DNA of 64,000 nucleotides from Botryotinia globosa (Eukaryota > Ascomycota > Leotiomycetes > Helotiales > Sclerotiniaceae): contig RCSZ01000011.1 of assembly GCA_014898425.1 (NCBI GenBank), positions 1,672,501-1,736,500 on the forward strand, in the 5' to 3' direction. Of this stretch, positions 12,537 to 22,174 are shown piece after piece (positions within the stretch are counted from its first letter, which is position 1; each line of letters starts with the position of its first letter). The translations under genes and the position numbers were made by a program. A model generated the notes under the pieces. That model searched no databases and was not told the origin of the DNA. It saw nothing but the letters and a program-made list of their open reading frames with translations.

Positions 12537-12695
12537 TATTATAATATTAATTATATTATCTACATTATCTTTATACCTTAGATATAAACTCTTAATATAT
12601 CTTTAGTATACTCTACTTTTTATAATAGAACCTCAACCTTTTATAATACTTAGAACCCTTATGATATAATATAAGTCTTTACCCATACCCTGACA
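12537..12695 (+). repeat. Right LTR (159 bp)
   Basis: Ungapped partner of 5961-6119, followed by the right target duplication GATAT (12696-12700). Its first ten bases read TATTATAATA where the left LTR has TGTTACAACG: four changes, all G-to-A or C-to-T. Confidence 0.92.
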
Positions 12696-12973
12696 GATAT
12701 TGAGATCAGAATAATTAAAAATGGATTTTGTTATTTCAACTCTCGAAATTACAGAATGTATGAGAAGCGTTAATCGCGATATAAAAATTTCTCTTCGATC
12801 TCAGATGGTTGTTATTGGAATATTTATAATACAAAAAGTGATAATATAATCATATTATTTTCCTTCGCTTCGATATAATCTAAATGTATAAGAATAATAA
12901 CTACGCTTATATTAATTCCAACTTTAATAACATTGAATTATTTAGAGTGAAGATAGCAAAGTTGTATATGATG

Positions 12974-13188
12974 ACTACTAGTGAGTATATGAATTGACGG
13001 GATAATTTCTATTTTTCAATATTTTTCATAAATTCATTCTTCAATTGTTTAATATTAGAATTTATATTTTTGAATGTTTTATCTTTATTCAAGAATAACA
13101 AAAATTCCTAAAACAAATGATTTGATATATGAAAAGATATTCGTAAGTTTATTTTTATACTATCCCGTGAGTCTATATACTAAGTAGT
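12974..13188. mobile_element. Short inverted-repeat (MITE-like) element, ~215 bp
   Basis: The left arm (actactagtgagtatatgaa..., continuing to acgggata at 13004) pairs with the reverse complement of 13161-13188 (actacttagtatatagactc..., also continuing to acgggata). About 24 of 29 positions agree, with one 2-bp gap. The interior is AT-rich with no coding trace. Ends are approximate and no target duplication is certain. Confidence 0.45.
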
Positions 13189-13933
13189 GGACTTGAAAAT
13201 AAGAGTTGAGGCCTCAGCTTATCGTACACTTAAGTGAGATTAGAGTAGTCATTTAATTTTTATATTTTATTTTAAATATTAAATTAATAATTTAAAATTT
13301 ATTATTTTCAATTTAAATTCAAAATGGATATTAAATATAATTATAAATTTTATCAAAATTAATATACTGTTTAATATTCTAAAGTTATTAAAATTAAAAT
13401 TAATGAAAATCCTAGGAATAGATTATTTCAAATTTAAATATATTATAATTTATTATAAAAAGTATATTTAAAAAGAATTTGCAAAAGAAAGATTTATCAA
13501 AAGTTAACAATGATTATTAAAAAGATTTATTAAATTATAAGAATAATTATTAAAAACGAAAATAGAAAAAGAATAATTTTCGAATAAAAGAAAAATATAT
13601 TTAATATTGATATTTTAATATATATGATTTAAAAGAAATTATATTGATATAGATATAAAAAGTATATAATATATTTTAAATTTTTTATTTCAAAAATATA
13701 AATAATAATAAAACCAGATATTATATATAAATATTAATAATAAAGAACTAATAATATTATTATTATTAAACTAAAAAAAGGAGATTAAAAACTAATTATA
13801 TAATCGAATAAAAACTCTTTTGAACTAAAAAAATGAATAAAATATATATTATTAAATAGATTAATAAAAAAAAATATTAATTATATTAAATCAATATATC
13901 AATTAAAAAAAGTAAATCAAATACCCTACTTTC

Positions 13934-13957
13934 GGGCCACTCCACTTTCGAGCCACC
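13934..13957 (+). repeat. Left copy of a direct repeat inside the TIR element
   Basis: GGGCCACTCCACTTTCGAGC plus CACC; partner at 15309-15331 (GGGTCATTTCACTTTGAATC plus ATT). Apart from one missing base, all differences are C/T or G/A. The left copy itself contains a tandem of ACTTTCGGGCCAC and ACTTTCGAGCCAC. The pair brackets about 1.35 kb and may mark a nested element or tandem arrays. Confidence 0.5.
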
Positions 13958-15104
13958 CTTTTACACCAAAAATCACTTTTTTAACTTATCAATATCTTTA
14001 TTAATATTGAATATAATTTAATAAAGATTTAAATCTATATAATTTAAATCATTTTAAATCCACTATAAAAATTTTAGATTTTTAGGATTTTTCTAAATTG
14101 ATTTCTAAAGCTTCAAAATATCGATTTTTAATTTGTATACAAATCATATATAAATTTAAATTTTCATAAAATCTATAATAACTTTTCAGTAAAAATAACT
14201 AAAAAATAAATTATAAAAATTTAATTATAAATTTATAAGATATTCAATTTGAAAAATCTTGAAAAAATAAAAAGTTCCTTATAAATGAATATTTAAAAAA
14301 ATACTCTCAAAATTAAAGGGATTATTTATACTATTATATACTATATCTCTATATTTATTCATTTTTTAAATTTTCTTTTGAATTTCTATCTAGATTGGAA
14401 TTTGAAATTTTCAAAAAGATATATAATTTTTATTTAATAATTATTATTAAAAAATTATTAAAGATTTTATAAAAGTTTGAAATTTATATATAAGTCCTAT
14501 ATAAATTCAAAAATCAATATTTTAAAACTTTAAATCTCAATCTAGAAAAATCCTCAAAATCAGAAAATCAGAAAATACATTTGAAATAGTTCGAATTATA
14601 TATATATTAATATTTATTAAATTATATTTAATATTGATAGAAATATTAGTAAACTAAAAAAGTAATTTTTGATATAAAAGAATAATCTGAAAATAGAATG
14701 ATCGATTTATTAATAATAATATAAAATACAATCGACTAGAATTATAAATCTTTATTGATTTTCTTAAAACGATTTAAAAACAATAAAAATATCATCTTCA
14801 AAATTTATATACAATAAATCCTTAAATGTATTATATTTCTATTATTTAATAAACTAAAATCTAAATATCTATTTATAAAAAATAATTCTAAGATATATTC
14901 TAAATATATTTATAAAATCTAATTAAAGTATAATATATAAAACTTTAATTAATTTTTTTTGGAATTTTAATTCAATTAAGAAAACATTAGAAACCTATGA
15001 GCCTTCAAACCCCTTGCTTTTTGAGAAAGTATTATATAATTATATTTATAATTATAAAAATCTAAAAAAGAAATTTTATTGAAAGCTTGCAAGCGAAATC
15101 GGTT

Positions 15105-15305
15105 TACCTTTTTTTATTCGGATTTTTTTATTTTTTATTTTTATTCAGATTTTTTATTTTTATTCAGATTTTTTATTTTTATTCAGATTTTTAATTTTTA
15201 TTCAGATTTTTAATTTTTATTCAGATTTTTAATTTTTATTTACTTTTCTTATTTATATTCACATTTTTTATTTTTACTAACATTTTTTATTTTTACTCAC
15301 ATTTT
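15105..15305 (+). repeat. 19-bp minisatellite, about 10 copies
   Basis: Repeats of ATTCAGATTTTTTATTTTT with drift toward ATTCAGATTTTTAATTTTT and, at the right end, TTCACATTTTT and CTCACATTTTA variants. It runs directly into the right direct-repeat copy at 15309. Confidence 0.8.
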
Positions 15306-15308
15306 AGT

Positions 15309-15331
15309 GGGTCATTTCACTTTGAATCATT
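15309..15331 (+). repeat. Right copy of the direct repeat
   Basis: Same-orientation partner of 13934-13957, more strongly C-to-T mutated. It lies just after the minisatellite. Confidence 0.5.
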
Positions 15332-16048
15332 AATTATACTATTAAACTACGAAAGCTATAATATTAAAATAATTTTTATTAATTTTAGGCTTACTATATT
15401 CAATATAATTCTTTTTTAATTGATTATATAATCTTCAATTATATCTATACTAATTAAACTTCAATTTTTTAGAAAACCCTTAGTTTTAAAACTAATAATA
15501 TAAAAAATATATTATTTAAAAGCCCTTAGCTTCTTATATATAGTTATCACTTTTGTTTTCTTTTTATTCAATTAATTTAAATAATTTTATTAAAAACCCC
15601 TAAGAATCTAAACTATAACCACAATATCAAGAAAATCAAACCAATCAGATCACTTGAATCGAATCTCATTAAATAAAAGTTTCTCATTTTTTGTATATAT
15701 ATAGTACTAATATTTTGCAAGCGATAAAAATATTAAGGAGGTAAATCTCCAATAATAATAAATAAAAAAGAAATTAAAAGAAACTATTATTTGTATTTAC
15801 TTTTATAAAGAAATTGAAATATAAATTATAAACTTTTTGAAACAAAATAGATTCTTTAGATTTCAGATTATATATTGAGAGATTTATTTGCAAAATTAAA
15901 GATATACTTAAAATATAAGGATTAACTACTATTTATTAATATAATGTTCAAATTTTATAAGATTATATTATATAATTGATTTATTATTAAATTTTAAAAA
16001 ATTAAACCGAAAAATAAGTAGTATGCGATAAGCCGGGGCCCCAACTCT

Positions 16049-16783
16049 TATCTAAGTGAAGTAGATATAGAGGAAAACTTAATTATATCGGATTGAGATT
16101 TTCGATGAATTAAATCTGATATAAGAAATTCCGGTATAAAAAATAATGTTCTAAGCTTTCTAAACAAACTTTATATTCGATTTCAGCTTTATACTTTGAT
16201 ATTTTTGAAAAAAAATATGTTATTAGAACAAATCAAGCTTATAATCAAAAAAAAGTCTATTTAGTTAAATTTATTATGAAAATTTATATTAGATTTATAA
16301 AAAAAAAGTATTCGATATATTAGTATATTCAAAAAATCTTGTATTTCTATATAAATTTTAAAGAATAAAAAAAATCCAATATATTCAAGATTTCAGTATA
16401 TTCTAATCTGATATAGTAAAGTTTTTCGATAGCAAAATTTGTCTCTATTATCGAAAATTGATTTAAACAAGAACGACTATATTCTAACACCTATAAAGTC
16501 AAGAAAATTTATTTAGAAAACAGCTTATTAAAAAAAAGAACCTCTATAAAGCTAAATTCATATAAAATTCAATTGAATAATCTTTATAGTATATCTTGAG
16601 AGCTGAGTATAAAGAACTCGAAGCTCGAATATACTTTATAACTAACTTTTTCGAACATGTAATTAACAAATCTAATAACTACATGCGTATTATTACTTTA
16701 GATACTATAGTACTATAGAGTGAAAGGAAATTCTACTATGATTCGTTATTAAGAGGAGCTTAAATCAGAAATTAGATTATTAC
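16049..16783. other. AT-rich spacer between two elements
   Basis: No coding trace or clear repeat pair. Short hyphenated similarities (AATCTGATAT around 16116 and again near 16403) suggest another worn repeat but could not be resolved. Confidence 0.4.
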
Positions 16784-18780
16784 TATCCCCTAGACTGCGT
16801 AAAGAGGACATCTTAAGTGGTTCGTATACAGGCACAATTATTAATAATATAACTCGTGATATTAATATTCAATAAATCAATAAATATATCGAATATAATA
16901 ATTCGATTAATATAGTTTTAATTGATATAAAATTTGATTCAATTAATATAAAAACATTATATCTAGATATTCCCTTAATTTCAATAATAAGGATTTATTT
17001 CAATCCTATAAAATATATCGATTTCAATCAAAAACTTATTCTATCAGTCAATTCTCAATATTATAATACATTTATTTTATTTTATTTCTATTTTTTTATT
17101 AAAATAATAAAATCGATTATAGAATAAATGAATTTATATATACGAATATCAAAAAATGAAGAACTTTTGAGGTTGCAAATATTTTCATAATATCCTACAA
17201 CAATAAACAAAATTTATTTATATTTAGGTATACATATTTATATATTTGTATATCTTGAATATAGAATTGAAATCTATTGGAAATATAATAAAGAAAATAC
17301 TATATATCTTTTTATATATTTCATACAAAAGAAAAGATTCCAAAAGCTTTATATAAAGTATTATATTATATCTCCCGGAATAAGAAACATTTTCAAAAAA
17401 ATAAAATTTCAATCTTCTAATTTATATTTCATATACTAATATACTTCGTTTTAAATCAATTCATTATCATATTATATTTAAAGTATTAATCTTTTAATAT
17501 AAAAGCCTCAAAATCGAATTTTAATCAACAAATATATTATATAGTATAACAACTAATTAAAATATATTATTATTATTAAAAATAAATCTATATCTATAGA
17601 ATTTAAAATATAGATAATAGTAAATCAAGATTTCTTTATAATATAGAATTGATATAAAATAGAAAAAACGAATAGGCTTATAGATGTAATAATACCCCTT
17701 TTTTAAAATTGATAAAAAGAGAAAAACATATAAATTCTATACAAACAATAATTTTATACTTGATAAAAAAGTTGTCTAAAGCTTTATATTATATTTATTT
17801 TAATAATCTATTTATTTCCTGTAATTTTTTGAAGTATATATATTATTCAGGATATATAGAAATAGATACATACCAATCGAATTCTAGTATTTATAAAAAT
17901 CTAGTTATTAAAAAGAAATAAAATGCTAAGAATAACAAGATACCATAAGAAACAGTCTTTTCTATCCCATCTCCTTCAAATAATATATATTTTATTATAT
18001 AAAAAAATAATACTTTAGTTTTAACTCAATCTATAATATATAATAGAAATATATTTATAAATAAAATATATAAAAGACTTCGAATTATCTTTTCAAAAAC
18101 TAAAACAATTAGAATATTATTTGAGAATATTGAAAATAAAAAACTGTTTATTCCAAACCTTATTAATAATTATAATTATTATATAAATATAGTAAATATA
18201 AAGAATCAATTATATATTACAATATTAGATTAACAATAACAATATTATAAAAACTATTAAGTTATAAAGTAATAATTATTAATTATTATTTTAATCAATT
18301 ACTACTTAATATATAAAAAGATTACTTCAAAAAATAATATAATAAAATATCTTTAATATATAGATTTTTAAAAATTTATATATCGAGGATTAATTAACAA
18401 ATTTGATTCTCAATATTTTTATAAAGATATAAAATGAGCTTCAAAGGATTCAATTGAGGATTCTAATTATTCTACAAATTATCAATTGATATATATTAAA
18501 AATAAAAGAGATTATTGTATATATAAGGATTAATATTTGGATTCAAAAAGAATGATTTTAAAGGAAATATTAGGAAATTTTTGATAAAAAGGGATTAGAT
18601 ATACAAATATATATAAATACAAGGAATATAATATCTCTTTATATAATAATAGAAAATGTTTTACTAATTATTATAAAATAAGCCTCTAAATTGATAAGAA
18701 TATTCAATATCCTAATGATTTGATTGATTAGTATGATCCCTGCATAAGCGAGGTGTCCTCTTTACGCAGTCTAGAGAATA
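16784..18780 (+). mobile_element. piggyBac-like DNA transposon relic (~2.0 kb)
   Basis: Terminal inverted repeats: CTAGACTGCGTAAAGAGGAC at 16790 matches the reverse complement of the right end (18752-18773) exactly over 20 bases. The match extends outward as TATCCC against TATTCT, so the flanking differences are transitions. The interior carries a plus-strand relic with piggyBac (DDE_Tnp_1_7) landmarks, listed separately. A palindromic CTAG sits at both ends, and no TTAA target duplication, typical of piggyBac, is visible just outside. Exact ends are therefore uncertain: 16784-18780, or about 16794-18770 if CTAG is the target site. Confidence 0.75.
17700..18560 (+). pseudogene. piggyBac-type transposase relic
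   Basis: The translation from about 17709 reads in one frame for 70 codons: a segment with YIYFNNLFISCNFLKYI (usually a metal-binding Asp region) and SNSSIYKNLVIKKK. After a stop the same frame continues with a PSPSNN stretch (17.97 kb), NTLVLTQSIIYN (18.01-18.05 kb) and an INNYNYYINIVNI block (18.16-18.2 kb). Order and spacing match piggyBac/PGBD-type transposases, where the last block normally reads DYNxxMNGVD. The Asp and Gly of that block are lost through G-to-A changes. It is non-functional. Confidence 0.7.
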
Positions 18781-19883
18781 AGTGAATATATCGATCTGAA
18801 TAAATTAATAAGAGACTATTAATATAAATTAATTAACTTTTAACTATTAAAGAGAACATCGATACTATAATAACTCTATAAGTAGAGATTAAATAATATA
18901 TTATAAGAGTAAAGATAGATCTTAAAAGATGAATAGTCTTATAGAGACTATATAGCTTTACTTATATTCACACTATAAGAATATATCGATGACGTTATAC
19001 AATAAACTATTCTAAAATATAAAGAGAACTAAAGTAATTTGATATCACTAGTATCTAAACATAAGAACTTAAATCGTATAAATTATTTATATCTTGTTCT
19101 TAATATATAATAAATAATAATAAGATATTATTATTTATATTTAGTTTAGAGAATATATTTAGTAGATTTATTTGTTTAAGTAGAAATAGTATATATAGAA
19201 AATTTCCAGCTATTATATATATGAAACTTATATAATAACTATACTACTTATATAAATACTATAAACAGTTGAGTAATATATCAATTTGAACAAGCATTTG
19301 TTAATTTCAGATAGATACCCCCAAGGTTCCTTCTCATTTTCCCATCTTGATTCATCAACTCCTCGCGCGCCTTCTCATTTTATTAAAATTCACTCAATGA
19401 TCTTTAAAGTTTGTTTCTTATATTCTTACTATAGTAACTTTGAAGTCATAATAATCTTTACTCGCATTATCACATCAGAGGATCATTGTTATAGAGAGTA
19501 TTTTTCACACGCAAGAAAGTAAGTCCACCTGACCTCTATACATCATTCAACAAACACTATACAATACTGAACTAGTCAACAAGCATATGAGCTTGTTAGA
19601 ACCATATGAAAGTGAATATGAATATGCGAGTGCATACTGTTATACAAAACTTGGTTTGATGACTGTACTACCGTCCGACAATCCCAAGAGGAATTGATTT
19701 CATTTGGTCATTCTTCTCATATACTAAAGGGTACATCAAGCTATTTATTAATTTGAAGAAATTAACAAGTCTTTACTTCATTCTACATCTGATATTAACA
19801 ACATCAGTTTGCAATCAGATTCTCGCAACTCATTCATCCAATATTGAACAAATATTCTTCAAGTTTATCAAATACCAGCAAAC
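18781..19883. other. Isochore edge and leader of the Gcn5-like gene
   Basis: The AT-rich sequence ends near 19270 and normal composition resumes. The small ORF at 19286-19522 has no recognisable feature and probably lies in promoter or leader sequence of the gene at 19884. Confidence 0.45.
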
Positions 19884-21067
19884 ATGGATAGTGTAAGTTC
19901 ATCCCCTTTGTCCCTGAACAAGTATTGAAACTGAGAGTTTTGAAGGATGCTGTTGTGGCTGAACGAAATGGTGTTCTCGAATTCCGAAAGGCCACGAACG
20001 ATGGAAGCCCAGAGAACTTTGTCCTTCTCACAAAATTTCAACAAGTAGTCCGAAAGGGACTACTGGAAATGCAAGCAGCGTATATCGCGAAAACAGTTCT
20101 TGACGCAAACCACAAAACTCTGGTTATGATACAGAAATCGCAAAAGCCAATCAATGGAAAATCGAAAGGGGGCATCGGTCAAACTTTTCAACAATTGGAG
20201 ACAGTCATTGGTGGGGTTTGTTACCGTGTTTTTGAAAACCGCGGATTTGTTGAGATGATTTACGTCGTGGTTAGTGGGAACAAACAAGGAGGAGGGTATG
20301 GGGCGCACATGATGAATCATTTCAAAGACGAGATCAAATACTCTTATAAGGAAACGGTGATGGAGATTCTCGGATATGCTGACCTTACTGCCGTCGGTTT
20401 CTTTCAGAGGCAAGGCTTTACGAAAGATATTGAGCTGGAAGAAAGCAAATGGGTTGGCGTCATAAAGGACTATCTCGCATCGGATCTTATGCAATGCACC
20501 TTGCTCCCAAGAATGCGCTATGTCGAAGCAGCTCGAATGATTCGTAAGCAGAAGGAATTTTTGCTCGCCACGATGGCTGCCAATAACAAAAGCAAGGTTC
20601 AACATCACCCTCCCGCGCAATGGGCTCGAGGAATTATTGGCCCAATCGACCCTTACTCTGTGCCCGGCATTCGACACTCTGGTTGGTCACCAGAGATGGA
20701 TGAACTATCTCGCGAGAAGGAAGCGACGCCCCCCACCGATCCACTCCAGGACTTCCTAAATCGTTTGAAGGAGGGGAAGTATGCTTGGCCCTTTCTCCAA
20801 CCTGTCGATGAGAAGGAAGTCGAAGACTATTATATGGTGATCAAGCATCCGATGGATTTGCAGACCATGCAGCAAAAACTAGATCGGGGTCTGTACGATA
20901 CACCAAAAGCTTTCGTGGAAGATGTCAAATTGATCATCAAAAACTGCAGGCAGTACAACAAGCCATACACAAACTTTTGTAAGAATGCGGCTAAGCTAGA
21001 GAGGGACATGAAGGATTTCGTAAGGGGTGTACCAGAATGGAAAAGATATCTTAATATACTTAGATGA
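19884..21067 (+). CDS. Gcn5-like histone acetyltransferase with bromodomain (divergent paralogue)
   Basis: GNAT acetyltransferase plus C-terminal bromodomain, the Gcn5/SAGA catalytic subunit architecture. Proposed start is ATG 19884 with a 3-codon first exon and a 53-nt intron (GTAAGT at 19893 to GAAG at 19945), giving about 376 residues. The open frame alone has no ATG at its left end, so a spliced start is needed. The catalytic glutamate is kept in RGFVEMIYVVV (about residue 106) and the acetyl-CoA loop as QGGGYGAHMMNHFK. The Gcn5 signature GWSPEMDELSR links the two domains. The bromodomain (about 270-370) keeps WPFLQPV, the DYY..IK.PMDL motif and its acetyl-lysine-binding Asn (NCRQYN). The sequence is much more divergent than a canonical fungal Gcn5 (FVEMIYVVV rather than FAEIVFCAI; YADLTAVGFF rather than YADNYAIGYF), so it is probably a paralogue. 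Target and complex are unknown. Confidence 0.85.
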
Positions 21068-22174
21068 GTTGAATCGTATTCATCTCCTGTTATCGAGCGA
21101 CTGCTTTTCATAGACTTAGAGGGTTGAAAGATGTCAGTTGATGGAAGTTCCTTTTAGTCACCCAACGTCTCCAAAAGCCGTCAGAGCATCTGCGTCAATA
21201 GCGGAACATTAAATCGAGTCGGCGCTGGTATCGTGAGGAATTGAACATCTCTTTTCTATAGTAAACGCATACTGTAGCAAATTCTCAGAGCGAATGCATA
21301 AATCCGATGGTCTTCCAAAGCAATACAATGATAAGATTGTCATTTGCCTTGTGAGTGAAGAAGCTGGCATCAGATGTCGAGCCCTTGAAATCTGCGTTTG
21401 CAGATGTGTTTGGTTTTGTGGCTTCCTTGATCCCATCAGTCTCTACAACTATACTCTAATTCTTCCACCTTCTCCTTGTTGTGGCGCATATCCTAATCTA
21501 GTCCATTGCATCTCGAGGGCCCATCTCAAGATTCCTACAGGAATCAAGAGGGGGAAGTGTAACATTCTCTTCCAATGTATTAGTGATTCCGAAAAGATAC
21601 GTAGATCCAAAAACGAATATTTGATTCTCTTACACGTGCTTTCTTCCCTTTCGACAAGATTAATATGTGGTGCGTCCTCTTGGGGCTATAGAAGAATAAG
21701 ATGCTATGTTGCAAATGTTCTACTTATGGTGGAACCCAAAGGAGCGGAGGAAGATTGGAAAGAACAGTCTGAGCTGATCATACGTTGTCCCTCCACAGAT
21801 CCTGGAATCTAAGATGAATTCAAGGGCTACCTAGGTACCTACCTACCTACCTATCCATGGAGCAATCAGCGGCAAGCCACCACCCCTCGCTGCTTTAACC
21901 ATACATATGACGACGCGTCAAATGTCCACTTGTTGAACCGGCAAAGAATCACATACGAATACTAGGTAATGATTTCATTGTGCTCTGAATATACCTTAAA
22001 TATTCCTAATGACTTCTTATTTATGACCCAGGAGATTGCGCCGGTTATTATTTAGAATTCCCTTTCCAAGCTCGCCACAACTCCAAGTCCAGCTTTAGTT
22101 ACAAGCTTGATACCGCTAGGTACTTTGTAAAGGAACATACAACTACTCTATCCTCACTGCTTACTTACAATCGT
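21068..22174. other. Intergenic region, convergent genes
   Basis: Lies between the 3' ends of the Gcn5-like gene and creC. A 172-codon open frame (21294-21812) has no recognisable domain and biased composition, and was not accepted. A short CTAC/GGTA microsatellite is at about 21829-21852. Confidence 0.5.

Larger units (their letters stand above)
5961..12695 (+). mobile_element. Complete but dead Ty3/gypsy chromovirus-type LTR retrotransposon
   Basis: A 6,735-bp element bounded by 159-bp LTRs and a perfect 5-bp target-site duplication (GATAT at 5956-5960 and 12696-12700). A polypurine tract sits directly before the right LTR. Degenerate coding traces run on the plus strand in the order gag-like (about 6.6-7.3 kb), reverse transcriptase, RNase H, integrase, chromodomain. 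This order (RT and RNase H before integrase) places it in Ty3/gypsy, and the terminal chromodomain in the chromovirus branch. Every frame is broken by many stops, mostly TAA/TAG, in keeping with heavy C-to-T and G-to-A mutation. It cannot encode functional proteins. Confidence 0.9.
13202..16048. mobile_element. DNA transposon-like element with 25-bp TIRs and TA target (2.85 kb)
   Basis: The left end (AGAGTTGAGGCCTCAGCTTA at 13202) and the reverse complement of the right end (AGAGTTGGGGCCCCGGCTTA, ending at 16048) match over 25 bp with four differences, all transitions. TA flanks both ends (13200-13201 and 16049-16050), as in Tc1/mariner/Fot1 elements. I could not identify a transposase relic. 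The interior holds a separate pair of direct repeats and a minisatellite, so part of the length may be a nested insertion. Confidence 0.7.
4850..19270. other. AT-rich, RIP-like gene-free isochore
   Basis: About 14.4 kb in which base composition falls sharply compared with both flanks and intact reading frames disappear. It is filled with degraded mobile elements, listed separately. Repeat copies inside it differ almost only by transitions, which is the signature of repeat-induced point mutation in Pezizomycotina. The edges are sharp: the coding gene at 3044-4588 and the Gcn5-like gene from 19884 have normal composition. Confidence 0.9.

Noticed and set aside
4850..19270. AT-rich block as a centromere
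   Set aside because: The content is explained by RIP-damaged transposons; 14 kb with genes close on both sides gives no positive evidence for a centromere.
19286..19522. 78-codon ORF before the Gcn5-like gene
   Set aside because: Short, featureless, lies where promoter and leader are expected.
20060..20677. 205-codon minus-strand ORF
   Set aside because: Antisense shadow of the Gcn5-like gene.
21294..21812. 172-codon plus-strand ORF
   Set aside because: No recognisable domain, Cys/Ile-rich composition, no promoter or splice context; probably chance.
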